64,000 bases of DNA from Saposhnikovia divaricata (taxonomy: Eukaryota > Streptophyta > Magnoliopsida > Apiales > Apiaceae). Numbering within the stretch: the stretch's first letter is position 1; every line of letters begins with the position of its first letter. The stretch is taken from contig CM071599.1 of the NCBI GenBank assembly GCA_036435485.1, positions 210,775,178 through 210,839,177 of the forward strand, written 5' to 3'. Below the pieces are notes generated by a model. That model saw only the letters and a program-made list of their open reading frames with translations, was not told where the DNA came from and made no database searches. The position numbers and the translations under genes were made by a program. Below, in pieces: positions 1 through 10,901 of this stretch.

Positions 1-778
1 AAAGGTTACAAAGTTATATATATTTCAATTTTCGTTAGAAAAGAACATTACAAAAGAATTGAAACAATTGGAAACTTTTGTTCTACACAAAAAATTTCTA
101 TTTTGAAATAAAAAACTAATTATAAAAAAAGTTTTGATATCACTTACATAGACAAAAATTCTTAAACATGTCTATCGAAAAGAAGAGAAAGATAAAAAGT
201 AAAAATTTGGAAGAAGAAAAATTACGTTGATGATAAAATTAGTAAGTTCAGAGTCGAAAGACAATTAACCGAAGAGTAGTATACAAATTTCAAAAAAATA
301 TATATTATCCATACTGTAACTTGTGCAGGCTGTATCTTGAAAATCGGCCAACTTTTTTTAATAGAGTTGATCTAGGGATACCTGCAAAATATAAAACAAA
401 TATGTTAAGTTTGAATGTGAAAAGTAGAAAAGAAATCCCACGGCACACACAATCAAGATTGGTCAAAATATAAAATAATGAACATGCCAACACTGAAAGA
501 AATAAAAGGATATGAAAAAAAGTAAAAGATATGGAGAAAAGTGGCTGGAAGGCTTGGAAAATTTATCAAGTTATTTATATACTTTTCAACCATAGCATTT
601 GTTATAAACTCAAATTCCAATTCTCTATACATTAGAATTCCAATCTGACTTTCACGCTTTCTGTTTTTTAGTCAATTCTACTAAAATTCTAACAATTCTT
701 ACCTCCAACTCTTCTGCAAATGAAAATTTATATGTTTTTTCTATAAATTTGAACTCTTATTTTCTATAAATTCGAACT
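1..778. other. AT-rich intergenic DNA, no gene seen
   Basis: Very AT-rich sequence with long A and T runs. The only open frame (305-493, minus, 62 aa) has low-complexity hydrophobic composition and no recognisable motif. I see no RNA gene, terminal inverted repeats or LTR end here. Confidence 0.6.
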
Positions 779-1519
779 CCTATTCTACTTCTTATAGAAC
801 TTTTAATCATATCGCTTATAAATATCTATTCTAGTTCCAATAAAACTTCTAATTATATCATTTCCCTATAAATTCGAACTCTTCTCATCAATAAATTCGA
901 ACACCACCTATTCTACTTATAATATGTTAAAAGATATTTTTATATTTATTAGTGTTTAAAATCTTAAAATTCTAAAAAATTAGAAAAATAGATTGAGACG
1001 ATCTTAGAACGCCACCTATTCTACTTCCTATAGAACTTTTAATCATATCCCTTATAAATATATATTCTAGTTCCAATAGAACTTCTAATTATATCACATC
1101 CCTATAAATTCGAACTCTTCTCATCTATAAATTCGAACACCGCCTATTCTATATGTTAAAAGATATTTTTATATTTATTAGTGTTTAAAATCTTAAAATT
1201 TTAATTAGAAAAATAGATTGAGACGATCTTAGAATGCCACCTAAGCTCCCGCGTATCCTCCTTTTTATATATATATATTGATGCTTCTAATAGAACTTTT
1301 AATCGTATGCCTTATAAATACTTATTATACTTCCAATAGAACTTCTAATCATATGTCTTCCCCATAAATTCGAACTCTTCTCCTTTATAAATTCGAACAC
1401 CTATTCTATTTCTAATATGCTAATTGATATTTTCATATTTATTAGTGTTTAAAATTCTAGAAAATTAGAAAAATCGATTGAGACGATATTAAAACGCCAC
1501 CTAAACTCCCGCTATCCTC

Positions 1520-1520
<1 letters not shown>
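779..1520. repeat. Imperfect ~235-265 bp tandem repeat, three copies
   Basis: Three successive copies start near 779, 1014 and 1283. Each contains 'TATAGAACTTTTAATC', 'CTATAAATTCGAACTC', a segment around 'TTTATTAGTGTTTAAAATC' and 'GATTGAGACGAT'. Spacing is about 235 bp and then about 265 bp, and the third copy is the most diverged. No coding potential is seen. Confidence 0.7.

Positions 1521-1521
<1 letters not shown>

Positions 1522-1555
<34 letters not shown>
1522..1555. repeat. (TA)n microsatellite
   Basis: Uninterrupted TA dinucleotide run directly after the tandem repeat block. Confidence 0.9.
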
Positions 1556-1557
<2 letters not shown>

Positions 1558-1789
1558 ATTGATATTATTTTTCCTCCTCTTTTCAATTTTTCCTCTCTTT
1601 CTTTGTTCTTGCTTCCTTATTTTATTTATTATTTAATAATTATAAGGATCAATTATAAGGAAGCTTGTTGGAATTGTCATATCTTATGATATTCTAAATC
1701 ACTAAGAGTCTAATATTTTATAATATTTATAAGAAAAACATAAGGAAGTTGTTGGACTTGCTCTTAGATACGGTGGAAGTGAATAATGT
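1556..1789. other. AT-rich DNA ending in a MITE-like terminus
   Basis: A pyrimidine-rich stretch is followed by two related segments, 'GGAAGCTTGTTGGAATTG' (1660s) and 'GGAAGTTGTTGGACTTGCTC' (about 1745-1764). The second, followed by TTA, resembles the right terminus of the Harbinger-like element at 12487-14919. A matching left terminus was not found, so this may be a truncated relative. Confidence 0.4.
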
Positions 1790-2005
1790 GCCTGTTTGTC
1801 AAAACTTTTTTTACGGACTTATTGACTTATTTTCGGGTAAAAATTTTATATTTCGATAATTTTTTTTATACAAGTATTTAATGTATGTTTGAGATTCAAT
1901 AAGTTGCAAAAATAAGTTGGAAAATAAGTTGGAAAGTTAGTAATCTTAACTTTCAACTTAAAATAAATTGACTTATTCTGAAAAATAAGTTCCCCGAACA
2001 ACCCC
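1790..2005. mobile_element. Non-autonomous DNA element (MITE), copy 1
   Basis: About 216 bp of AT-rich sequence with many 'ACTTATT'/'AATAAGT' motifs, able to fold back on itself. Its right end ('AGAATAAGT'-type sequence, then 'CGAACAACCCC') is the reverse complement of the left end of the copy at 12150-12369, and the two align along their length in opposite orientation. No transposase is present. The 'GTGTTTGGG'-like terminus suggests a hAT-type MITE, but I could not establish the target-site duplication, so the superfamily is inference. Confidence 0.6.
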
Positions 2006-2823
2006 AATATTTCAAGGTGGGCTCATTTTGCAATTAATTTATAAGCTTTTTGTTAGTGGGTATCAATATCAGATTGTTCCTGCCTCCATGGCCAACAACA
2101 GACTGACTGGACTTTCCGTCTTCACAATATTTCATTCATATGCTTTGTCGTCTGATTTTTTGTGGAAAGTAGTAGGTGTAAGTAATGGCATCATTACTTA
2201 TTTACATGGAAACGTGTTTTACTAAATTTAAGTCTTCGAGTACATTTGAATACCAACAGTTCTTCTAGTAGCCTATAAAATTAACGACTAACAGAACAGG
2301 AAGTTTTATCTACTACTAGTGCAGCCGTGGAACAGAGCAGGCAAATTTCCGAACCGCGTAAATGTGTTACAGTTTATAATTTTTTCTGGTTGTTAGTTGA
2401 TTGATTCGTCGTCCCAGTATCGCCATCATCTGCACTATGAAATGAGTTAAACTTCGCGGAGGAAGTACAGGGTCTTGTTAGTTATTATAACTTGGAGTTT
2501 TGGAACTAACTAGTTAGCTACGGCTACTACATTCTCTGATGATTCTGGATTCTTGATTTCGAAAATAGAATGTATGTCTAGATTTACTAAAAATTTAAAA
2601 TACATGGGCTCTCTGAGAATTAATGTGTGCTTTTTTCTACGTTACACTAGCTCCGCATGCATCTTCTTTCATGAATATACTACATAACTGTAGTGGTAAT
2701 TGAACATTTGAACTTATTCAGTGCAGAGTGATTCTGTCACTAGTTATCCTTTTGCAATGACTTCTTACCAAATTTTAAAACGATTTTCTCCAAAATGGTG
2801 ATGCAGCTTCAAGAGACTCTAGG
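2006..2823. other. 5' flank of the following gene
   Basis: No convincing coding sequence. A 65-aa frame at 2028-2225 has no recognisable feature. Just before the predicted start codon, 'GTGATGCAG' at about 2798-2806 looks like a splice acceptor, so part of this stretch may be a 5' UTR exon and intron. I could not place a promoter reliably. Confidence 0.4.
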
Positions 2824-5800
2824 ATGGTAAATGCATTAGCGATGACGCCACTTCAAGAAGGACATGTCTCGTATCCATGGGAGCGGAGAATGCAGGAGCT
2901 GCTTTCAGTTCCAAATTCGAGTTTTTTCCTCTCTGTGCTTTTCCTTCCGAAATCTTCAGATACAAATCCTTCGCGCTACAATGATCTGGAGGACACTCTC
3001 GCTAGAGCAAACACGTGGCTTTCTGCCTCTCAGGCATCAGGTGTTCCTGTTGTATTCATGAACATCCAAACTGAATCTTTACTTACCAAGGTAAACCCCT
3101 AGTAAAACTTTTGTTTTTTAATATTTAGGACTGTGAATGTTGCACTACGGATAATAAAGTTATATATGTTTTGACACAGATTTCCGGAGACACGGCTTCT
3201 TCTACTGTAAATGCTGGCTCTCTTTCTGATTTAGCAAATCTTGCTAATGCAAGTTTATATGGCTTTGAGGATTACCATGGAGTGGACATTGGTGTTGTTC
3301 GAGCAGTTCGTTTATGGTATTCTCCACCTGAAGGGGAAATACCATTTGAAATCATAATCGAGGAGAGTGATGCAAAACTTGGTTTTGCAATTAGTCGCAC
3401 AGAAGAGGTCAGTTTCTAATTCTTCAAGCTCTTATATTAATCGTACAGTTGATAAATGCATTTAAAATCCATTTACAAGTGATATGGAAGCGAATCATCC
3501 TAGTATATGGATACCTTCTTGGTAACAAGAGGTTAATGTGTTGTGTAAGCACTTAAATGTGTTTAACTAAACATTGCATTTCTAAGTCTGCACTCATTAT
3601 AAAGAATATGAAAGTAACTCTAAACTATGAAGTATATATGTAAATGTACTGAGAAATGAACAAGAACAATTATATACAGAAGCATCTCTTTCATAGCTAG
3701 AGAGAGAGATTACAGAGAGATTGTTTTACAGAGAGAGAGATAGATGTACAACTCTCAACAGCAATGTAAAGTTTAGCTCAGTATTTATACATCAAGCTAC
3801 ACCAGTAACTAACTCAACAAACTGTAACAAACTAGTAAGTAAAGTCAACATTGACTTTCAGTGATGTTGACTGCTTTGACTCAATATAGTTCAATATTCC
3901 CCCTTCAGATTGGAATGGGGAGACAGCACATTCAATCTGGAAAGAATATGCCAATGAGAATGTCGATTCAGACCCTTTGTAAGAACATCAGCCAATTGTT
4001 GACTGCTAGGAACATACACTGGTTGAAGTAGCTTTAATTGAACTTGTTGCCTGACAAAGTGACAGTCAATAGCAAAATGTTTAGTTTTAGGATGAAACAC
4101 AGGATCTGCAGCAATATCAAGAGCAGCTTGACTATCACTGTAAATAGTAATGGGAAAAGACTGTGGAATCTGCAATTCAGATAGCAACAAATGCATCCAA
4201 GCTAGATCACAAGAAGTATCAGCCATAGCCCTTAATTCTGATTCTGCAGTGGATCTAGAAACTACAGATTGTTTCTTAGACTGCCAATTCACCAAGGAAT
4301 TACCAAGCAAAATACAAAAACCAGTAATACTTCTACCAGTGTCAAAACAAGACCCCCAATCACTATCATAGTAAGCTGTGAGTTTCAAAGATGAAGTTGC
4401 TGAAAAGAATAAGCCTTGATATGGAGTTCCTTTCAAATATCTTAAAACTCTCTGAACAGCCAAAATATGAGGAGCCTTAGGGGCTTGAATGAATTGACTC
4501 AAATGATGAACTATGTAGGCAATATCAGGCCTAGTTGCTGTGAGGTACAATAATTTCCCAATGAATTTACGATACAAAGAAGAATCATCTAGAGGGGAAC
4601 CATCATTAAGTGACAATTTGACAGTAGTATCCACAGGAAGTGACAAAGGTTTACAATTATCCAAACCTGCCTCTACCAACATATCATGAATAAACTTGTG
4701 TTGATGTATATAGATACCAGCACTAGTTCTGGTGACTTCTAATCCAAGATAGTACTTAATCAAACCCAAGTCTTTGATAGTAAAGGCATTATGAAGAACA
4801 GATTTTATATGTGAGATGAAAACAGAATCAGTTCCAGTCAATAGAATATCATCAACATAAACTAAGGCTACCACAAAAGAAGTGGCTGATTTATAAACAA
4901 TCAAGGAATAGTCAGCCTTCGTTTGATGAAAACCAAGAGAAATCAAAGTATCAGACAACTTATCAAACCACTCCATAGCTGCCTGTTTTAGCCCATATAT
5001 GCTCTTGTTTAGTTTACAAACAAAAGACCCATGAAGAGGATGCCCTTGAGGCAAATCCATATAAACTTCTTCATGTAAATCTCCATGAAGGAAGGCATTG
5101 TTAATATCAAGTTGATGCACATCCCAAGACTTAGCAGCAGCAATAGCTAAAATGGTTCTAACAGTTTGCATCTTAGCAATAGGTGCAAAAGTGTTATGAT
5201 AATCTTCACATGCTGTTTGTGTGAATCCCTTTGCTACTAACCGGGCTTTAAACTTATCAATCTCCCCATTAGCATGATACTTCACTTTATAAACCCACCT
5301 ACATGCTACAATTTTCTTTCCAGGAGGTACGGCAGGTAAGGGCATGACTGTCCAGGTATTGTTGGACTCCAAAGTTGTCATTTCTTTATTCATGGCATCT
5401 ACCCATCTAGAGTCTAAAACAGCTTGTTTATAACTAGTAGGTTCTTGAATAACCTGAGTAGAACTAGTATTACAAGCATAGATGTGAGAAGGAACAGAGG
5501 AATAGTGTTTAAAATTGTATTTATCCTCATTAATAGGACAATGGATTAGAACAGAATGAGCTTGAACACAAGGGTCTGAGGGAATGTAGGAATTAAAGAC
5601 TTGATAGTCTTTCATCCAAGAAGGTTGGATCTTATTTCTTAAAGAGATTCTGGATGAAACACTAGGGTTAGGGACAGAATCAGAAATTTCTTCAGAAATA
5701 GAAACTCTAGGTGGAACAGTAGGGATGGATTTTCCAGAAACAATTTCTTGTGTTGATGGTGAGGTAGGAATGGAATCAACTTCAGAAAATTCCTGTGTTG

Positions 5801-8800
5801 ATGATAATTGAGAAAAATTATGAAGATCAGTAGACCTTGAATCTTTAGAGGGCAAAGGAGTACCAGAAACAAATTCATCAAGAGGACTATCAAGATCATT
5901 AACATCAGTGTAATAATCATGATGAGAGAAAGGTGGAGAAGAAATAGTATTAATGTCTTGATAAGGAAAAATAGATTCATCAAAGATGACATGTCTGGAA
6001 ACATAAAATGAATGAGTAACAGGATCATACAACTTATATCCTTTCTGAGTTGAGGAGTAGCCAATGAAAATGGTTTTAACAGCCCTAGGTTCAAGCTTAT
6101 CAGAAAGATGTTGTGACATGTAGGCAAGACAACCAAAAGCCCTTAAATGTTGATAAGAAGGAGGTTGGAGGAAAAGCTTCTCATAGGGACTAATGAAACC
6201 TAAAACAGAGTTAGGTAATCTGTTGATCAAGTATGTAGAAGTGAGAAGACAATCTCCCCAAAAGTTTTTAGGTAATTTGCTTTGAAATCTCAAAGCTCTA
6301 GTCATTTCTAAAAGATTTCTGTGTTTTCTCTCTCCTCTCCCATTTTGTTGGGCAGTATGAGGACAAGTGGTTTGGTGAAGAATTCCAGAATTAGCCAGAA
6401 AAGCAGAAAGATCATTATTGACAAATTCACCCCCATTATCTGTCCTTAAACATTTGACATGACTATTGAATTGAGTCACAACATAAGAACAGAAATCTTT
6501 GACAGATTGAACAACATGTTGTTTGGTAGGAATCAAAATAGTCCAAATGGCTCGTGTGTGATCATCAACAATAGTCAAGAAATATTTGCATCCAGTGTAT
6601 GTAGGTGTTTGATAGGGACCCCACACATCACAATGGATAAGAGCAAAAGGTTTTGAAGATGAAGAAGTACTAACAGAAAAAGGCAATTTGCATTGCTTAG
6701 CTAAAGGACAGATATCACAGAGAGAAACATTATCTGACAAGTAATGTGAATCTACAAAATATGGAATTTTCAGAAGGATTTTGTGAGGTGCATGACCTAA
6801 CCTTTTGTGCCAAAGAGAATCAATCACAACTTTAGAAGTTGCTGAAATACAAGGTTTTGTATTAACAAATTGATAGAGGCCACCAGCAAGTTTACCAAGA
6901 GTCTGAGAACATGTCTGGTTCTGGCCCTGCATAACACACTCATGGCCATTGAAACTGATAATAGATTTTGTCTGAGAAGCTAATTTGCTAATTGACAGCA
7001 AATTAAACTTGAAAGAAGGAACTAATAAGACTTCAGAAATAGAAATAGCAAGGTGATGTAGAAATACTGTTCCAGTGTGTGTGACCAAAGAAGAGTCTCC
7101 ATTTGGAAACTTAACAGTTATTGGTTCAAGTAAAGGGTACAAATCTTTCAAATCATCAACATTGCAACACATATGATTAGTGGCTCCAGTATCCAGAATC
7201 CAAATATCAGTAGATAAATCTGAAATAGATAGTAAGGAGTAAGTGGTACCTGATATATTAGCATTATTAGTAAAATGATTCTGAGAAGGAATCAATGAAC
7301 TGGTAACCACATTATTCCCATAAGCAACTGGAGTATTTGAATAAGAAGAGACATTTGCTGACTGATTGATCTGACCCATAGATTGCCTCAGAGAATTCAT
7401 CTGATTCTGTAGTGCCTCCATTTGAGAATTCCAAGTACAATTGTATGTGGAAGAATCATTAATCTTTGAAACATCAGATAAGATAGGTGCATTAGAAACC
7501 TGCATGACATGATTTGTTTTATTTCCAGCACTAGGAGAGTTTCCAGGATTGAAATGACCAAATTGTCCAGGTTTGGTGAAAGGTTTCTTTCTGCCTCTGT
7601 TGTTTGGATTATAAGGATGATCAGGAGGGTATCCCACAAGTTTGTAGCACTTATCCTTGGTGTGGTTCTTTCCATGACAGTATGTGCATTCCAAAGTATT
7701 TCCAGCATTTCCAGGTTTTGAGGTATAAGATTGAGAATTGAAAGGTAACCTAGGTGAATTAACCATCATAGCAATAGGTGTGACACTACCATGAATCTGC
7801 CTTTGCTTTTCTTCTTGCTTAATGAGCATATAAGCTTGATTAACAGTTGGCCAAGGGTCCATCATAAGGAGATGTCCACGAGCAGCTGTATAACTACTAT
7901 GAAGTCCCATAAAAAACTGTATTAATCGTGTTTTCTCAATTTGAGCGTCCCATTCTTTAGTAGCACCACAAGAACAATTGATAACTGGCTCAAGAGCCCT
8001 TAACTCATCCCAAAATCCTTTCAGTTTGTGAAAATAAAGTTCTACAGATTCATTTCCTTGTTCCAACTTGAAAAGATCTTTCTGAATTTCATAGATTTTA
8101 TGCCCACTAACAGCAGAGAATCTTTCACTAAGTTCATTCCAAACATCAATAGCACTATCCAGATAATGCATACTATTACTTATTTCATCAGTAACAGTAT
8201 TAAGAATCCAAGTGATAATCATATCATTAACACGCTTCCAATGAGAAAATAACGGTGATTTAGCATCTGGTGCTTTATACTCTCCAGTTAATATGACTAG
8301 TTTATTCTTAGCAGATAAAGCAATCTGTATTGATCATTTCCAACTAGCATAATTCTCAGTTCCTACAAGCTTCTTAGAGATCAATATCATTCCAGGCTGA
8401 TCATTGTTATGAAGATATAAAAGATGCGTATTATTAGTTATACTACCAGTACCATCACCAAGACCAGAATATACATCTGTATCAGTATTATCAAGAAGAG
8501 TAACTGGATTAGCCATGGAAATCGAAGTACCTGTCACCACATTTGCATACGATTGGGGAAGACGATGATTGTGAAACATCGAAGCTTAATTGTTTCGTAA
8601 TCTCTCAATTAATCACCAAAAATAACTCTGAATCATGAAATTGTTGATGAAGCTTAATTGATAAATGCATTTAAAATCCATTTACAAGTGATATGGAAGC
8701 GAATCATCCCTAGTATATGGATACCTTCTTGGTAACAAGAGGTTAATGTGTTGTGTAAGCACTTAAATGTGTTTAACTAAACATTGCATTTCTAAGTCTG

Positions 8801-9577
8801 CACTCATTATAAAGAATATGAAAGTAACTCTAAACTATGAAGTATATATGTAAATGTACTGAGAAATGAACAAGAACAATTATATACAGAAGCATCTCTT
8901 TCATAGCTAGAGAGAGAGATTACAGAGAGATTGTTTTACAGAGAGAGAGATAGATGTACAACTCTCAACAGCAATGTAAAGTTTAGCTCAGTATTTATAC
9001 ATCAAGCTACACCAGTAACTAACTCAACAAACTGTAACAAACTAGTAAGTAAAGTCAACATTGACTTTCAGTGATGTTGACTGCTTTGACTCAATATAGT
9101 TCAATACTCATTATCTGGTTTCTCAATTCACAGGGATTCATTTACATTTCTTCTGTATCAGAAGATGCGGAAAATGCACCTTCAACACGGTCAGGCCTCA
9201 ACAATATGTACAAAGAAGCAAGCGAAGCGAATAAACTACTAGTAATTTCCAGAGTAAATAACCAAAAAGTGTTGCCATGGATAGTGTCTCCAACAGGCGC
9301 AATCAGGTGCTTTGACACCGTATCTCTTAGCCAGAAATTCTCGTTGCATCGCCATGCGAAAGTACCTATACTCATTCACCTCTTCTTATGGGATCAAACA
9401 AGTACTTCCCCGGTTGAAGCCAGGATGACCACAGGTTCCGTGCTGGTGACTCAAGATTCAAATGAGAGCACTGACAACAGCGCTGAAGGATATTCAGATG
9501 TCGGACTAATCAGAGATACTGCTGCAGAATCCTCGTTTCGATTCCATAATTTTACAGTTCCATATAATTGGGTTTGA
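2824..9577 (+). CDS. Three-exon conserved plant protein, function unknown
   Basis: Predicted exons are 2824-3090, 3180-3407 and 9134-9577, joined by GT-AG introns. All junctions fall between codons, giving 89, 76 and 147 residues (312 aa) and a TGA stop at 9575-9577. Composition and codon structure look like a real gene: the frames stay open to the splice sites and the join across the second intron gives continuous protein (...SRTEE | GFIYISS...). Residues from about 130 to 265 look like a PDZ-type fold: a beta-strand (PFEIIIEES), a 'KLGFAIS' loop, then 'GFIYISSV' and 'NKLLVISRVN'. A 'GAIRCFDTVSLSQK' segment follows. The PDZ comparison is a weak pattern judgement and I do not know its function. 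Intron 2 (3408-9133) holds a whole antisense copia element. Normal product therefore depends on splicing out 5.7 kb. The start is the first ATG of the open frame after a likely acceptor; an upstream coding exon is not excluded. Confidence 0.75.
3450..3893 (-). repeat. Copia 3' LTR (left)
   Basis: In element orientation it begins TGAACTATATTGAG and ends ...GCATTTATCA. It matches the right LTR almost perfectly from 3450 onward but lacks the ~16 bp (TGTTGATGAAGC...) that I take as the true outer end in the right copy. GA-rich runs such as 'AGAGAGAGAGAT' lie in the middle. Confidence 0.8.
3891..8579 (-). pseudogene. Copia gag-pol polyprotein with one in-frame stop
   Basis: The frame starts with ATG at 8579 and stops at 3891, 1562 codons before the stop. 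A single TGA at 8334-8336 breaks it inside gag, at about codon 82; downstream the frame is open for 1443 residues from the ATG at 8222. Numbered from that ATG, the domains run as follows. A zinc knuckle CX2CX4HX4C lies at C179/C182/H187/C192. The protease motif DTGA starts at D344. The integrase zinc site is H472/H477/C502/C505, with catalytic D532/D595/E631 at DD35E spacing. Reverse transcriptase has YVDD at 1122-1125, and RNase H has DSDW at 1286-1289 and a 'RSTAESE' segment. Integrase before RT is the Ty1/copia order. The final TGA overlaps the first three bases of the 3' LTR. Apart from the gag stop, all catalytic residues I checked are present. Confidence 0.92.
3894..3908 (-). other. Copia polypurine tract
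   Basis: On the minus strand this reads CTGAAGGGGGAATAT, immediately before the LTR's TGAACT. It is also coding: it supplies the last residues (...LKGEY) of the gag-pol frame. Confidence 0.8.
8622..8641 (-). other. Degenerate copia primer-binding site region
   Basis: On the minus strand 'ATTTCATGATTCAGAG' resembles the usual copia arrangement CATGGTATCAGAGC complementary to initiator tRNA-Met, with bases missing. It supports placing the 5' LTR's inner end at 8642, inside 'TGTTGATGAAGC'. Confidence 0.5.
8642..9103 (-). repeat. Copia 5' LTR (right)
   Basis: In plus orientation it starts TGTTGATGAAGC and ends ...TATAGTTCA, 462 bp. The portion from 8659 onward is the near-perfect partner of 3450-3893. 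Confidence 0.8.
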
Positions 9578-9942
9578 TTTATCTAATCATTTTAGTAGGT
9601 TTGTTAACATTTGTTTCGACTAGCAACTAGCAATTTTTCTATAGACATACGTAGGCTGGTGTTAGTCACAGTTTAACGATGCAACAAATAATTTGTTAAT
9701 TCTTCTACAATATTTTTTTTGGTTGGGTGTTTGTCTGAACTCTGAAGTATTTGAACATTTGAGTGAGCCTGTGACTTGTGAAGCATGAATGTCTCAAAGT
9801 CTGAGAGGCTACTGCCTACTAGAATAATGCTCACCTATTCTCAAGTTTGTGCTTCCTTTTTTTTTTTTTTGTCAGGATTGTACATCCTATTTCAATACTC
9901 CCTCTTTTTTTTTTTTTAAGGATTGTACATCCTATTTTAATA
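9578..9942. other. 3' flank of the unknown gene with poly-T duplications
   Basis: Probably the 3' UTR at first. It then holds two ~45-bp direct repeats, each a poly-T run followed by 'GGATTGTACATCC' and 'AATACTNCCTC' (about 9857-9900 and 9906-9950). The second runs into the MITE that follows. No coding sequence is seen. Confidence 0.6.
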
Positions 9943-10279
9943 CTTCCTCCGTCTCTTATTACCTTTATTGTTTAAATTGGACACGTTTGTCAACGTACAC
10001 GTCTCTTAATACATTTACTGTTTAAACGGGACACGTTTGTTAACGTATACTTTTAATCGTTAATATATTTAATTTCGTATTAGTATCTTCCGTACCAATT
10101 CGGTCGATCCGGATTAAATATAAAAACTTTACTATATTAAACTATTCACAAATACGAATCAAACACAATAACTCATAACTATATTTTATTTTATAAATTA
10201 TGTATAAATTAGTAGTCAATCGTTTCTAATGAATAGTGTAAAAAATCAAAACGGAAAAAATAATATGAAACGGAGGGAA
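9943..10279. mobile_element. Stowaway-like MITE
   Basis: 337 bp. The left end is CTTCCTCCGTCTC and the right end GAAACGGAGGGAA, its imperfect inverted repeat. TA dinucleotides flank both ends (9941-9942 and 10280-10281). The terminus and TA duplication fit the Tc1/mariner Stowaway group. There is no transposase. Confidence 0.8.
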
Positions 10280-10660
10280 TAGTCTTTAAATTACTTTTAC
10301 GAACTAACCTAAAAAGGATGAAAGTGGGAATTTGATGAAATGTTTTTTCATCTTGCTTATTGTTTTGCAAATAAAATAAGTGATCTGAAAATAACATTTT
10401 CTTTATCTACAATAATAGACAAAAAACTTTACTAATTGTTTGTTTACCAATTAAGTCCTAAATAGTTCCTTCAAAATTTTGTTCAATTTAATTATTAATT
10501 ATTAATCAATGTATATTTCTATTAAGTTATTACGTGCTTATTAAAAAATTTTCAGCATAACCAAATTTTTAATGCTGTATTTTCTTTTCCTTGTTTGATG
10601 GAACATTTTCCATTTATGTGTGACTGGTGAGAGAAAGAACCTGATTGGCTAGTTAAACCA
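10280..10660. other. Intergenic DNA upstream of histone H3
   Basis: AT-rich with no coding sequence. It contains an inverted CCAAT box (GATTGGCT, about 10643-10650) close to the histone promoter elements. Confidence 0.5.
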
Positions 10661-10662
10661 CG

Positions 10663-10680
10663 CACGGATCGCTATCCGCG
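10663..10680 (+). promoter_or_regulatory. Paired histone octamer-like motifs
   Basis: CACGGATC (10663-10670) and ATCCGCG (10674-10680) face each other. Each is one base off, or a shortened form of, the plant histone octamer CGCGGATC known from S-phase histone promoters. They lie about 130 bp upstream of the TATA box. Confidence 0.6.
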
Positions 10681-10811
10681 TTCCCCTAATCTAACTCATC
10701 TCTACCGTTGATCTAAATCCCCAATCTCAAATCATCCGCCTAAACCAATTTTCAAAACTTAAACATCGCGCTCTTCAAATTATTCAATTTTTTTTTTTCA
10801 ATCAGTCCTCC

Positions 10812-10819
10812 TATAAATA
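10812..10819 (+). promoter_or_regulatory. TATA box of histone H3
   Basis: TATAAATA lies 83 bp upstream of the ATG at 10902, leaving room for a ~55-60 bp 5' leader. Confidence 0.75.
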
Positions 10820-10901
10820 CCACACTCTAAATCCCCAAATTCTCATTCCAATCAAACCCAAAAATATCACACACAGTTACACACACACAAATTTCAATCG
10901 A

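Larger units (their letters stand above)
3450..9103 (-). mobile_element. Ty1/copia LTR retrotransposon, young, antisense in intron
   Basis: Two nearly identical direct repeats (3450-3893 and 8642/8659-9103) flank one long gag-pol frame on the minus strand. By eye the LTRs differ by a single C indel over ~444 bp, so insertion was recent. The polypurine tract lies beside the left (3') LTR. A degenerate initiator-tRNA-Met primer site ('CATGATTCAGAG' on the minus strand) lies just inside the right (5') LTR. The element is antisense to the host gene. No perfect target-site duplication is seen: ATACT follows the right LTR but ACAGT precedes the left one. Confidence 0.9.
3408..9133 (+). other. Intron 2 of the host gene, enlarged by a retrotransposon
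   Basis: The donor is GTCAGT after 'ACAGAAGAG' and the acceptor is 'TCTCAATTCACAG' before GGATTC. Only about 42 bp on the left and 30 bp on the right are not retrotransposon. The original intron was therefore probably under 100 bp, similar to intron 1 (89 bp). Confidence 0.75.

Noticed and set aside
5639..6136. 165-aa minus-strand frame inside the copia element
   Set aside because: It is a different frame over the real gag-pol and is rich in Leu/Phe as expected of a shadow frame.
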